Assembly (NCBI GenBank): GCA_028023455.1
Contig: JAQFVV010000205.1
Location: 64,001 to 128,000, forward strand
Direction of reading: 5' to 3'
DNA: 64,000 bases
From: Epiperipatus broadwayi
Lineage: Eukaryota > Onychophora > Udeonychophora > Euonychophora > Peripatidae
Positions within the stretch are counted from its first letter, which is position 1. Each line of letters begins with the position of its first letter. Positions 29,530 through 42,179 of the stretch are shown in pieces. The notes beneath the pieces are model-generated. The model had not been told where the DNA came from. It saw only the letters and a program-made list of their open reading frames with translations, and made no database searches. The translations under genes were made by a program, and so were the position numbers.

Positions 29530-31850
29530 AAATTCCTATGATTCACATCCATGCATAAATTAGGTACAATAGTAACTCTATATATGGCTAACTTAGTTGC
29601 AATAGTTATTTACCTGTGAAATACCCCATCTTTTAACGTGTTAGAAGCCGCAGCAACACATTGGAGTCTATGTTAGATCTCAGCATCTAAGTAATCTTTC
29701 TATTTATAAAACGACCAAGATATTTAAAGGAGTTTACATTCTTAAGTTATTAACCATTCAAGTTAATAGTTGCTGAGAATTTTTTAGTCTTTGACTGATA
29801 ACAAACTCAGTTCTTTGGAAAAAGTCCTTATTATGTTGCATTCAAGAAACATTAATGTGTGCTATAATGATTTAAAATAAGAAAGATGTGACAATAATTA
29901 TTTCAAGTTGTGGATTATAATTTTAAAAACTTTATTATACAGCAAAATTTAAACAATTATTTACGTATTTTTTCCTTTATATAAAAAAAGTGTGTTTTGC
30001 AATAATTACAAAAAGCTGTATGCGTAATACATACAAATATAAATGTTAAAAAATTCAATTTTTGCTATTAAGAATCTCAAAATATGTCAATATTTTATAT
30101 AAAAACTTTATTTGAAATGTTTTTTTATTTAATATTTCTATTTGTGAAATATTAAAATGGCCTAAAGATATTTGAAACATTTCTAATGAAATCAATTACA
30201 AAAGGATATAGTAGGGAAAAAAAGAAAGAAATAGAATAAACACATGACATTATAGAAAATTTTTAAATAATTTTACATAAGTGCCAAATCAATTTTAAAT
30301 AAATTTAAAAATTGCGTTATTTAATGCTGCAATCTATATACAATTATACCACCACTTCTTTCACGAAGACGATATCAACAGGATTAATTCTAAACACAAT
30401 GCGTTTTCAGTACATTAAAGTTATATTTTAATGTTCTTAATATTTTTTCTGTGTAAAATCTGTGATATAATTTCATATTGATAATAATAATAGAATGACT
30501 ATTGCTAAGGAATTCGTAAGAGGTTCTAGCACTAAAATGCCGGAACCGGAAGCAACCCAGACACTCACGATCCATAGTTTGGCTCTCTATCATTGCACCA
30601 AATCACGTGGGGCATCACATTTAAATATTTTTTATTGGTGGAATTTTTGTAGTTTATTATAGATTATTTGATTATGTACAAAAATACATTCTTGAAGAAA
30701 TATAGAAAAAATAAACGAATATGAATTTTTAAAATAAAAAGCTATACACAATATATTCCAGAGAAACAGTGACTGATTCTGTCTTCAAGTAGCCTGCAGC
30801 GCCATCTCTGAATCAACACATGTTCTATATAATGATATAGTTTGGCTATTCATCACATCATGTGTGAATCAAGAGTAAAGACATGAACTGTAATAAGGTG
30901 TTTCATACTTTCATAGATCATCTTCAATATTCTTTTTTCCAACACCAAATCTTGCCAATTATTTATAAACATTTTTACAACTCATGGCTTTATGGCCATA
31001 CACAATGTTAATCATTTCAAACATTATAGTAGCAGATTTGCCCAATGTACAACAAAATTAAATGTTAGTACATTGTTCCAAAATGTACTGTCACATTTCA
31101 AGGTGTAACTTATGATCCAACACACCAATAACTTAAATTGTGGTAAGTAGCTAAATTGTGTCACTAAAGTGTTACTAGGTTCCTTAAAGAATAACCAGTA
31201 AGCAGTCTAATTTTTATGAGGATACATCCTATATATATATGAAATATTTTTATTAACTTAAATTCAGACTATAATTTATTCTGTGTTGGAAGATAATTAT
31301 GTTTAATTTAATTTAATATTTTGATTATTATACATCTATTGATGTAATAGGTCCTCTAACATTTATGATATAAATTTAAATAGTGAGATATCAGAATATG
31401 TTGTATTAAAGAACTGACAAGTTATAAAAAACATTAACAGTGATTATTATTAAACTTCAGTTGCTTATTCTCTTTTGTCTAGTCATTTTATCTTATATTT
31501 ATGCTAATAGCATAATATTTACATTTCTGCAAATGTAGTCAAAATATAAGGTGTTAAAATTGGCTTATCGATGTTAAGGAATAATTCAGTGAAGAAATTT
31601 ATAGATGGCAGCACTAGAGCACATTGCTTACAGGCACAAAAAATCCCTAATATCAGTATCCACAGAGTTGATACATTACCCTACCATTAATAAAAGCCTT
31701 ACATCTATAATTATGCCTTTGATTTATGGTCAGTACCTAGACTCTCACTGACAAATACGATTGTTTTGAGTGACCTTTTAGCTAAAAATAGCAAGATGTG
31801 AATTTACTGAACTATTCTGTATAGTTTTCTTTGGCTTTCTTTGCTTAGAA
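29530..31850. other. A/T-rich DNA, no recognised gene
   Basis: Upstream of the first visible stomatin exon on the minus strand, so either intron or 5' flank. I searched it by eye for a membrane-hairpin exon and found none. Confidence 0.5.
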
Positions 31851-31853
31851 GTT

Positions 31854-32275
31854 TCCATATAGTAGTGCCACTCAGTGCCTACCAGAATAATCAATGGATG
31901 CCAGAAGGCTTGTGCATAAAATCTCTATCTAGTGATACTCATCCAATACCCCCCCAGACTAGTTTCTGTCTTGTGGCCTTCATCAGTGAGGAGCTTTGGA
32001 TCTGAGAGCACTGCACCTAAATCTTAGGATCTAATGCAATCCAGCAGCAGCCACCTTTTATCTCTACTTAAATACAAAACTATGAGAATAAAAGTTGAAA
32101 GCACAATAATATTTTCAATTTAAGCTCAGTAGCTTATATAATCAAATGGGTCTTCTGGCATACATTGATTACTCTGTTTGACACTGAGTAGCACTACTGT
32201 ATGGAGAGTTTTTCCTGTTTTAATAACAGTTATGTGCTAGCATAAGAAATAGTGATCATGTGATGTTTAGTAATT
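31854..32275. repeat. Inverted copy pair of the hammerhead repeat family
   Basis: Minus-oriented unit from 'atagtagtgccactcagtgc' (31857) through the ribozyme motif to about 32140, followed by a plus-oriented outer arm (32150-32275, 'cttctggcatacattgattac' to 'gtgatcatgtgatgttta'). Same head-to-head arrangement as 10397-11095, but the right hammerhead part is deleted. Confidence 0.75.
31941..32002 (-). ncRNA. Hammerhead-like ribozyme motif, ACTAGT family, canonical CTGATGA
   Basis: Outer stem I GATCCAA with TTGGAT (31941-31946); inner CTCCTCA with TGGGGG; core CTGATGA (31980-31986), the textbook sequence; GGC-CACAA stem II, whose second strand is AGACA (one pair lost); GAAAC; ACTAGT; GTC with cleavage predicted after 31957. 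Confidence 0.6.
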
Positions 32276-32924
32276 CTAAGTTTCTTATAAGATCCTACCT
32301 ATAAATCATTCTACTCACATTTGAGTCTGCAAGTCAGATTGGATTAGTAGTTCCTACACTTTTTTGAGCCATGCTTCACCTAGTATCTCTAAAATCCTGA
32401 TCACTCCCTCATGACATACAATTATTAACCAAAAAGTAAATTTCTATTCATATGGAGCAAGGCTGAAAGGCCATTAACAAAAGGACATTAGAAGTATAAT
32501 GGAATTTTAAGTCATTGAACTTACTCCAAGTAACAATGAAGAGGTAAGGAGAAAAAGTTATCTAAACAGGGAGATAGTGTGGAAAGAGGAAATTAAAAAA
32601 AAAACATTCTTAGCTTAATTGTGAATAAAAAGATATAAGAACAATTAGTGAGCTGTCAAATTCAGTGAGCTGTCAAATTCACTGTTCATAACACACAAAA
32701 AAATTTCAAAACAATTCACTGTTAATAATTCATTATCAAATTATCCCCTTAAAAATAAAATTGCAAGCCTATAGGATGTGTGCCCTACATTGGGAACCAC
32801 TGGATTAGACTAAATGTTATATTAAGACACTTTAAAATAAGTCTTACAAGATAGATTTGGCTAACTATTTTGTTACATTCATTTTTGAACTTCTTATGAA
32901 TTGATCAAAACAGCACATGATCAC

Positions 32925-33115
32925 CATTTCATATGCTTAGACATGCTGTTAATAAGAGTAACAAACTGACGAAAGCCACAATCTAGAATCTAGTCTGGTG
33001 ATGTTGGATGAGCAGGGACTAGATAATGATTTTGTGCACAAATCTTCCTGCATCCATTGATTATGAAGCCTTGCATTTGGTAGCACTACTGTGCAGAGAG
33101 TTTGGTATTTTTATG
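32925..33115 (+). repeat. Hammerhead repeat copy, partly deleted
   Basis: Contains the outer block 'cacatgatcaccatttcata' then jumps to CTGACGA (32966-32972), AGCC-ACAATCT, GAATC, TAGTC (32991-32995) and the 3' block to 'tgcagagagtttggta'. GAAA is GAAT here, so the ribozyme core is damaged. Confidence 0.65.
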
Positions 33116-33119
33116 AGTT

Positions 33120-34400
33120 TCTGATCAATAACATCATTGTTAGAAATAATGGAGCTGAAAGCACAATACAAAGGTCCTGGATGCTATTATCCACCAGAGT
33201 ACCACAGTGGTAACTCATATTATTTACCAATATTGACAAGACATAAACATATTCAATTAATTACAAAGAATAATCACAGATGACTCTTTTGAGCTAATTT
33301 CAGTTGGGCGTCAAGTGAATAATTTTCATTGTTAAACTAACCAAGAGTCTGGCATTCTTAAAATGATTTCCTTTAATATAGTTCATGTTATATTTGCCTG
33401 TCCAAATGTATCAAATGAAATATTGAGAAAAGCCCAAGTGCAAATATTTTTAAATTAATATCAGTGACCAGTATGTTACTCCACATGTAGAATAAACTTA
33501 GGCTTGCTTTTTTAAGCATTTGAAGAATACAACCCAGCCTATTAAAAAAAACTAATGGTTTATTGTATAAACCCACAGATTAATCCCAAATACTTTTACT
33601 CACTGACATTATTTTGTTCAACAATCTTCGATTTTTGTAGTACACCTAATTCCATTGTAGTACACTGTCAAAATGAGTAATGGTCAAACTGAAAGCAATG
33701 TGGCCCTCATTTCCATCATGTCCACAGCATACCATACTTTCATATATACGTAGTAAAAGTTCAACATTTGTAGTCACATGTTTAAATATTCATGTGCATC
33801 TGATGTATCACAAATTGACAATGGGCTAAAGAAACTTGCTGCTACAAGCTAATATAACTTTGAACAGCTTAAGGACAGAGGTTACAAACTCATGACTTAA
33901 CACACATGAAAGTTTGTATACAATTCAAATACTGGTAATAGCAACAAGGGAATCCAACCTATGATCTTGCTCTCTAGAGTCTGATACTTTATCACTGCAC
34001 TAAACCCTGCAAGCGACCCATGTAATAACTTGTATACAAGCAGAAAAATGCAATTAGACAATTGTGACATGTTCTTTCATTTGCAGCCATTTGTTACCTT
34101 GGAATTAGTAAATTAAAAAAACGGGAGGGGGCAGCACAAGTATGGAAGCTTTGATATTCACTAAAAATCATAACATTTCTGTGGCAAGATCATAAAAGCA
34201 ATACATATTTATTTCTTCTGCTGGATGGGATACTATACAGTCCAGTCCTGTAAAACCTCCCCTTTATTTGGATTATTTATGTGAAACAAAGTAAGACTTC
34301 CTAAATGAATGTTCCATAGTGAACATGATCATAGTTTAATGGGTAGTTGTTTTATAGACATCCACGCTGTGTGAGGGCTTTGTTTTTCTTGAAAAAATAT
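33120..34400. other. A/T-rich DNA with one diverged dispersed-repeat unit
   Basis: 33900-34020 ('tacaattcaaatactggtaa' to 'ctgcactaaaccctgcaagc') resembles one unit of the 38-kb array. Otherwise no feature recognised. Confidence 0.4.
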
Positions 34401-34409
34401 AACTATAAA

Positions 34410-34595
34410 AAAGGCCGTAGAGTTGACAAAGATAATGTTGTGGAAATGGTATGGAGCAGAATATGGGAAAACTTAGACTGGGGAATGTAATGTAAAGTAG
34501 CTAACAGGTTTCTCTGGGCATAATTGCTGAGAGATTCTTGATTTCATTTAAGGAGAAGCTGCCATACATCACATCACATCAGTTAATAGGTGGTA
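34410..34595 (+). repeat. LINE 3'-end segment, first copy of a direct repeat
   Basis: 'ggccgtagagttgacaaaga' through 'caggtttctctgggcataat' to a CATCA-rich tail is repeated at 35785-35970 at roughly 85-90% identity. It is the 3' end of the LINE family whose body follows, so two copies lie in tandem. Confidence 0.8.
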
Positions 34596-35784
34596 AGGAA
34601 GTATATACTTTGTCAGGTTTTTTTTTTTTGCAGATATCTTTTTGTGTGCAGAAAGAAAGGAAGATGAGGAAGTTATGCTGAGGACATATGCAAGGGTGGG
34701 TAACAAAATGAGGATTAAATTTAGTGAAGAAAAATCAAATCTAATGATGGTTAATACTGGGGAAAGAGAAGATGTAGAATTTTTATTGGGGGATATAAAG
34801 TTAAGTGTGGTGAATAGATATAGTTATTTGGGAATTATCTTAAGTAATCAGAAAAATTGCTTGGATGAATGGGAGAAAAAATTAATAAATGAAGAAAAGA
34901 AAGGGATTGATAAAGAAATTAACAGTGTTTTCATATAATAAATATGATGTAGCTAGAATTGTATGGAAGGGAGTTGCAGTAGCAGGGTTAACATATGGTA
35001 ATGATGTGTTATGTATTAGTAAAGGAGTATTAGATTACTTATAAAAAGTACAAAGAGAAATAGGAAGACATGCATTGGATGCAGATGTGTGGACAGCAAA
35101 GAAAGCAATTCAAAAAGAAATGGGATGTTCAACTTTTTATATGAGAGATGCAAAAAGTAAAATGAAAATGTTTGGTAGATTGCAGTTTATGGATAATAAA
35201 AGAAAAGCCAAAATAGTATTTAATTGGGTTATGAGTAAAGGGCAGGCAACAAGATCACTAAGAAAGATAATGCAGTATGCAAAAGATTTGATTAAAAATT
35301 TATATCAGTGTACTTATACAAAAGGTGGGATGATTGTGTTAGGAGGATTGTTGAGTGTTGTAGTGATAAAGAATGGGATGAAAGAATAGATACATTAATA
35401 AAAAATAGGATGTTGGAGAGATGGAGAACTAGTATGGAGAGTAAAAAGAGTTTAAATATATATAGAAGTAAATGGAACATTGGGTGTGAGTTAATTTATG
35501 ATAATAGCAAGGAAAGTAGCTTACTGTTTAAGGCTTGAATGGGATCTTTATCCACAAGAGAATATACATGTAAATGGAAAAATATGGGTGATTTAGTTTG
35601 CAAATTGTGTAAGGAAAGCATAGAAAGTATTAGGCTTCTGTTAATTAAATGTAAATGCTTGAAAGCAGGAAGAGTACAAATAATGAAGTTATGGAAGAAT
35701 GAATATGAAAAAAATGATTATACAGTTTTTTCTGTGGGTTATTGATTTTTATGCTGGGTTTGGACAAAGATAAGGGGTATTTGG
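34596..35784 (+). pseudogene. Non-LTR retrotransposon ORF2 fragment (post-YADD RT to C-terminal zinc motif)
   Basis: Frames spread over 34590-35745 encode KEVYT...(FADD region lost at a T tract), VGNKMRIKFSEEKSNLMMVN and YSYLGIILSN (RT thumb), HALDADVWTAKKAIQKEMGC, a second part in another frame (WDDCVRRIVECCSDKEWDER) and a cysteine motif (CKWKNMGDLVCKLCKESIES). Frames change near 34935, 35060, 35310 and 35538. The same family covers 52408-55230 on the other strand. Confidence 0.85.
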
Positions 35785-35975
35785 ATATAAAGGCCATATA
35801 ATTGACAAAGATTATGTTGTGGAAATGGGATGGAGCAGATTATGGGAAAACTTAGGGTGGGAAATGGAAAGGGAAGGTAAAGTGGCTAACAGGTTTCTCT
35901 GGGCATAATTGCCGAGAGATTCCTGACTCTGTATAATGGAAAGTCACAATGTATCACATCACATCATCATCAGTA
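35785..35975 (+). repeat. LINE 3' end, second copy, with (ATCAC/ATC)n tail
   Basis: Direct-repeat partner of 34410-34595; ends in 'atcacatcacatcatcatca', a microsatellite-like LINE tail. Confidence 0.8.
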
Positions 35976-36329
35976 CAAAGTTAAGGAAACAATAGTAAAA
36001 TAAGAAATTTCAGTGTAGAAGTGTAGAATGTGAAATATTCTGTAGATATGTAGAATGTAGATGTAGAATAATGAAAAAGAGATAGAATAAGTAGTATAAG
36101 GAGTGAGACAAATATAAAAATAAAAAATATAAAATACAGATTTGTTTTATAGATAAAACGGGTGAGAATAGTGCACATGACAAAAAAGTATTCAGAACTA
36201 CCTGCTTATGGAGTTATTTAAAGCTCATCCTCCATAATAAACTTATGCATATTATAGGGCTCTCCAAATCAGATTCATATGACTAACAAATAAAATAACA
36301 ACCATCTCCCAGTGAAAGCTATAGCAATC

Positions 36330-36500
36330 AATTTGGGGATATTGGTTGAGTAGGTTCTAGATAGGAATTTAAAGGCACAAACCTTCTGGAATCTATTGAT
36401 TACTATGGTTTTTATTAGGTAGCATTATTGTATAGAGAAAGCTGCTACTATTTTAGTAGCAGCTGTAAGCATAAAAAGTGATTGTCATAAAATGTGATGA
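36330..36500 (+). repeat. Decayed hammerhead repeat copy
   Basis: 'atttggggatattggttgag' to 'ccttctggaatctattgatt' and 'gtatagagaa'. The CUGANGA/GAAAC part is unrecognisable. An added stretch, 'gctgctactattttagtagcagc' (36449-36471), forms a hairpin. Confidence 0.55.
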
Positions 36501-36639
36501 TAAACAAACAACCATATGGTATAAAAGCTATGTAAGCTGATATCCATTTGAAATAAGGTAACTGAGTATATTAATAATTTTTATTAATCATTCATTATAT
36601 TAGAGGTTTTCCATTTAATGTATAATATTTCTGTAGTGT

Positions 36640-36740
36640 AATTTTGACTATACCTCTCTCGCACAAAGTAGGAGCTGCATTTTATCTACTTTTAACACCC
36701 TGGAGAGATGTGATAATGAACATATGACTGAAGATATATG
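36640..36740 (-). repeat. Minus-oriented copy of the 20.05-20.29-kb repeat
   Basis: Minus strand reads 'ctccagggtgttaaaagtag' 'ataaaatgcagctcctactttgtgcgagag', matching the 20.2-kb unit. Ribozyme part not recognisable. Confidence 0.55.
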
Positions 36741-37134
36741 AAAAAGAGGTATCATTAAATAAGGTAACTGAGTTTCTGAATCAAATTTAAAATAGTAATA
36801 CTACCCATCAGGAATTACTTTGACAGTAGTGCATATTTTGCTACAGTCAAGCATATTCAGCTCAGGGTGGGAATCTACTAGTGTTGATATTATTAAACCT
36901 TTCACCAGGCTAGCCAACATGGACAGAAGTGTTTCAAATTTTATTACAGCAATTTGTGCCACTTCTCTAACCAAATTAGCAATGATTTCTCACTATTACC
37001 AACTCTTGTAGGCTATAAACTTAGTTAACTATTGTGTAAAAATATCAATGTGAGCAGTTTCTGGAAAACATTACTTCCCAGCTTCACTATATATTGGAAT
37101 TACCATTGAACATAACATAATCACTTCTAGGTAG

Positions 37135-37305
37135 TGTTCTTAAATCCAAGGCTTCTCACTGATGAAAGCCACTAGTTAGAAACTAGTCTGAGGTTATTGA
37201 ATGAGCAGACATTAGATAGAAATTTTATGCATAAACCATCTTGCATCCACTGATTATTATGGCCTATACTGGGTAGCACTACTGTGTGGAGGGTTTGTCT
37301 CTATT
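37135..37305 (+). repeat. Hammerhead repeat copy, single orientation
   Basis: Starts near 'ggtagtgttcttaaatccaa' and runs to 'tgtgtggagggtttgtctct'. Contains the ribozyme motif at 37142-37203. Confidence 0.7.
37142..37203 (+). ncRNA. Hammerhead-like ribozyme motif, ACTAGT family, canonical CTGATGA
   Basis: Outer stem I AATCCAA with TTGAAT (one mismatch); inner stem CTCA with TGAG; core CTGATGA (37159-37165); weakened stem II around CACTAG; GAAAC (37179-37183); ACTAGT; GTC (37186-37188). CUGAUGA, GAAA and GUC are all intact; stem II has decayed. Confidence 0.5.
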
Positions 37306-37639
37306 TTAAATTGGAAAAATACAATGAAATGCAAATGAATATAATATACTACAAAATGACTTGAGAAAGGAGCTAATGGGATTCCTAAATATATGACCTT
37401 CTGTATATAAAATTTTTGAATTTGTCTAATCTGAAACCATTATATATGATTTTTTATAACTTTAATGGAGTTTTATGTGTCTACACGACCACCATAATGT
37501 AATTTTAGAAAATATCTTAAGTCATATATTTGTTTGTTTTTTTAAAGTATTTTTATATACCTAGTAATTATAGCACTTTTAATAAGCTTTTTTTACATTC
37601 AGTATATTAATTTTTAATGACATGAAATGAAAACAATCA

Positions 37640-38090
37640 TTAATTACTGATTACAATTGATCCACCAAGCACAGGAACCTGTTTATAAATTAGGAGTCCA
37701 TTTGGAAATAAAGTCATTTAACACAAGACAAATAACTGTCAAAGCTGAAAAACAGTATGCATGTTGTTATCAATATAAAGCAGTGAGGAAGGCAAACTGT
37801 CATGTACAGCAGAAATGTCACCATACCTACCCTGGAGGCAAACAGCCATGGCACTGGTGGAAGTATTAGAAATGGTGACACTTCTAGATGCACCATGGCC
37901 ATGGAAACATCAGGCCATTCAAATAACTAGATCAATAAATATGGTTGTTCATAGAATGATAGAGTTGGCTATGAAACAGTTTTATTTGAGAGACAAGCAG
38001 TTAAGGGTCATTGTGCCATATTCAGCATTGTTATTCATGACTGGAATTACTCTGGCAAGAATGCACTTGTCCACTATTGTCTAGAATGCA
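37640..38090. repeat. Dispersed repeat related to 51.05-51.2 kb
   Basis: 'gtccatttggaaataaagtc' and 'actgtcaaagctgaaaaacagtatgc' parallel 'atccatttggaggtaaagga' and 'gctgttaaagttgaataaca' at 51098-51150. The 37815-38084 open frame has no recognised family. Confidence 0.45.
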
Positions 38091-38159
38091 GTAAAGCATG
38101 CTTAAGTAGCTGCTAATAACCAAGATAATAGAAGTGACACAATTGTTTGAAACCATAAC

Positions 38160-39070
38160 TTTGGACTCCAGGGATAACTACATCACCATACCAATTCATT
38201 CAGGGCCTTGTATAGATTAATCAATAATGATCTATGCAGTTCAAGAATAATCCATTGTTTAGACATTCATGTGAAATTCATATGTTTGAGTACCAGAAAT
38301 ATAAGTAGAGGTGAGATCCATGTATAGATTTTGAACTCCAGAATCCACCATTCTATGACTGCACAAAACTATGCAGGATACTGGATAGATTTAATGACCA
38401 TTGATTATGCAGTTCATGGCAAATATCTAAATGATTTGTTACCTAGGGATTCACAGGAAGTTCTTAATGTTTTGAGTGCTAGTGATTCACGAATTTGAGA
38501 TCCAGAGTCCACTACTCTGTATTTTCCCAAACCACTCAGGATACTCATAAATTGACATTTATTAACTATGCATTTTCTAGAAATAACAAGTTTTGTTGCA
38601 TGAAAATCCACACAAACTTCACATGATATTTGAGCACTGGCGATGACAGAGTGTAGTTGCAATCCATGGACCTTGAGATCCACAGCCCACCATTCTACCA
38701 CTGCATCAAACCATGCAGGTACTACATAAATTGGAAAAATCATTTAACTACACAAATTTTTAGAAAGATAAACAAATGGTTTGTTGTTTGAAGTTCACAT
38801 GAAGTTCGAGTTTCAAAAATGACAGTGATGACTGTGATCCATGTACCTTGAGTTCCAAAATGCACCACTCTGCCATTTTATGAAATCATACATAATACTT
38901 CATAGATTTAAGTCATGAATTATGGAGCTCGTAAGCAATGGGTTGTTGCTTGGATCTACATAAAGTTTACACAAGGACTGGAAATGCTAGAGATGAGTAT
39001 AGTTGGTGGACTTTAAGCTCTTAAATCTGCCTCTTTTCCACTGCACCAAACCATGAATGGCTAGGTAGTT
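38160..39070. repeat. Degenerate tandem array, ~165-178-bp period, about 5-6 units
   Basis: The block '(ctgca)ccaaaccatgcagg' recurs near 38361, 38525, 38703, 38878 and 39043, each preceded by 'tccatg.accttgagatccac'-type text and followed by 'catagattta..' and a 'gttgtttg.agttcacatgaag' phrase. Single diverged units occur at 9.9-10.3, 33.9 and 56.35 kb. Read in reverse, GGTAGAATGGTGG resembles a tRNA A box but no good B box follows. Confidence 0.7.
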
Positions 39071-39749
39071 GATGAATTGTATATATCCACCCTGGCCAAA
39101 CTGCAGCTCATGAGTCACATGCAACTCTTTAAATCATCCAATGCAGCTCTCATGAAATTTTTGAACTAAAATCATGATACAATTTATATTAGCATTAACT
39201 ATTTACATTTTATTTTGAAATAATACTTGCTTTATTCTTTTGTAGTGACAATTTATATTGCTTACATTGACAACTTCTATAATTTTATAATTATCATTTC
39301 CTGGAAATATAATAAATTGTCCAAACAGGCCATTCAATTTTTGTTTGGACGTAATTATGGAGCTTATTATTATTAGTAGTACAATTTTAATTTAAATGTC
39401 ATTGAGAGTGTGTTCTTCTACTCTGATTTTTGAACATCAATTTCTTCCATTAATTTAAATACAGGTAATTATTTTTAATTTATATTCAGAAATGTAAAGA
39501 ATCATTACCAGAAGCATCCTCACTTAAAAGAAGCCATTTAAATTAATGTCAATTTTTGGGCCCCATATCTTGTGAAACATTATACTCAGTAATGAAGTTT
39601 GTTAAATCAAAACATTAAGCACAACTGATAAATGAACATCTTACAGAACTATTACATGCATTGTTAACAATTTATAAGCTAAATTTTAATTCTTTCTAAC
39701 CAGATACAGTCATATATGAATATGGATTTTTCTCTTCATTTGAATTTGT

Positions 39750-39912
39750 AATTCAAATTTGTAAATGTTTGTTTGTCTGTGTATCACTCATGATTTCTTT
39801 CTTTTTTATAACCTAAAGCTAAGTGCACTTTTGGTGAAATTCACCATAATCAAAGTGCACTTACAGGTTATAAAGAAGAAAGAAACCACTTTGGTATTTG
39901 CAAATTTGAATT
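39750..39912. repeat. 163-bp MITE-like inverted repeat
   Basis: ATTCAAATTTGTAAAT at the left pairs with ATTTGCAAATTTGAAT at the right; inside, 'ttataacctaaagctaagtgcac' pairs with 'gtgcacttacaggttata' around a short loop (39828-39850). No ORF. Confidence 0.7.
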
Positions 39913-41572
39913 ATATATTAATATTTTTTTCATTAATTTTATTCTCTTGATTTTTGCTATAATTAATAAACAATATTAAAGAAGAGAAATAACAAATAAA
40001 ATATTTGCTTCTGTTGAATACTTCAAAAATTTAATTGCAATTCTTGAGTTTATCACAATTTTAACACATGGCTCATGCAGAGATAATATTTACCCACCCT
40101 TGGTATATATTAATTGGTATATAGTAAACAACATGGTGAATGTATATATATAATGTTAAATGCAATCATTTTTAAATAGTAAACACTGTTATGATAAGCC
40201 ATACACCCACTTCAAATTTTGACAGTAAAATAACAAGAAAGTAGACCCACTTTCCTAATAGTTCTCTTTGTATAGCAAGAAGATTGTCTTGAATACTTAA
40301 GGCTGAGATTGTGAATATTAATCAATACAATTCTTTATTGAAGATATTTATTAAACAGCCACTTTTTATTTAATAATGAAAATATATATATTGAGATGGT
40401 TATGTCTTTCATGGCATACATAGTGGTGTGCGAGGAAAAAAAGTAGAAATAAACACAAACAAATTTTTTTTGTAGATATTTCCTATATTACACTGGAACA
40501 ACAGTTAAGGATTAAATAATTTTGAATTTAAAATTAGTTTTTATTATAAATTAAACATTTAAAAATATCTAATTAATATTCTATTAATTCTGATTTTGAA
40601 ATGAAATCAAATATGTTTCTATTTTACAATAGATATACTGATGATTATAAAATGCCACTATCTATTTTGATTAAAGAAATATTCTTAAAATTAAAATTTG
40701 CATAACATATTTTGATAAAAATCCTACAAAGTTGTTTTTGAAAGGATTAAGGTGAATTTCAATGAGTCATCAACTTTTTCAATCAAAATGAAGAAAACTT
40801 GTGTTTTTAAATTCATCCTGATGAAAGGATGGGAAAAAGGAATAGAGGAGAGTTTTACAGATTATGACAGCATGAGGACTATGAAGTTATAAGTGAAGGC
40901 AAGAGAAAATGTACTCAGCTACTGCTAGTTTACAATCAGTAGAGTTTGGATTCACATGGAAACAAGTTTCAGATTTTATGTAATTTATAACCCATATCTA
41001 TGTGTGAATTAGATGGTATAGAAAATGAAGAGTTCACTACAGGTGAACAATTATCATATTACACCTTTCATGAAAATGACAATAAGCCAGTATATGGTTT
41101 TCAAAGCAACTAGTTTATCAAGAGATCACCACAGTATATATGCAGTTTTATCAATATGAAAAAAGCACAGATAAAGGTATTGTGTCATATGTATAAAGTA
41201 CTTACAGATATCAGTTGGTTTTCAAGGTAATAAATTTGTCAATCTCAGGAACTTTCTTTAGTAAAAATGATGATTGTTAAAAATCTCTAATTTAAAAGAA
41301 AAACAATGTCTAACACAAAGAATTGATTTATAAATAATTTTATTTTAAAATTAAAAAAAAAAAACCCAGAAAATCTTATTGTAAATGAAGAAATAAAAAG
41401 CTAAAGTTTTTTTAAGAAAAAAACTTTCCAAAATGAATCAAAAATTTTTTTTTTAAAAAAAAAATAAAAACCTTTTTTTCCCATTAGAAATAATGAATTA
41501 ATTAATAACTTTGATTCATATTATCTATTTTATATATATACACACAAAAGCATAAAACCAAACTAGTCAATA
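39913..41572. other. A/T-rich DNA, no recognised feature
   Basis: Homopolymer-rich (A and T runs around 41350-41480). Nothing else supported. Confidence 0.5.
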
Positions 41573-42170
41573 AATAATCAAAATTAGCCCAAATCCAAAA
41601 CTCAACTAGAGTCACCAAAAAAAAAAAAGCACAACCAATGGTTTTATTGCTACAAGCAGACTTTTCAAGTGTAAAAAACTATATAACAACATATTTAAAT
41701 TAAACATTACCCAGAATTTTATTTACTTCTCATCCACTTTTAATATTAAAATAACTTTTAAATAAGTTAATTGCTTCAGAATCATAAATTTTTAATAATA
41801 AAAATTATTTAATTTTTATTATTTCAGTTCTCTCAAAGAAGACAACCTTAGCTATACACTATTAATTTTGATGAAGCTAAGGTTGTCTTCTTTGAGAGAA
41901 ATCACATAAAAAGAAAGAATTAAAAAATGTTTATTATTAATAATTTATGATTCTGAAACAATTAACTTTTTAAAAAGTTCTTTTAATATTAAGGGTGGAT
42001 GGGAAATAAACGGAATTGTGGGTAATGTTTAGTTTAAATATAAGTGTTGTTTTGTAGTTTTTTACACTTAAGAAGTCTGCTTGTAGCAGTGAAACCATTG
42101 ATAATGTTTTAGATTTTATTTTCTTGGCTAGTCTGGTTGAGTTTTGGATTTGGGTTAATTTTGATTATAT
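41573..42170. repeat. Large inverted repeat, ~285-bp arms, 21-bp spacer
   Basis: 41573-41853 and 41875-42170 are reverse complements with moderate divergence. The inner 26 bp ('ttctctcaaagaagacaacc' and on) are perfect. On the plus strand the right arm holds GAAGTCTGC-TTGTA-GCAGTGAAACC, a hammerhead-like stem II/GAAAC remnant (about 42069-42093). Arms differ at many sites, so it is older than the 57.6-kb palindrome. Confidence 0.85.
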
Positions 42171-42179
42171 ATATATACA

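Noticed and set aside
38640-38720. tRNA-like A box in the 38-kb array
   Set aside because: GGTAGAATGGTGG resembles an A box, but no B box at proper distance.
40810-40850. Hammerhead (CCTGATGAAAGGATGGG)
   Set aside because: CTGATGA is present but no stem II or GAAA follows.
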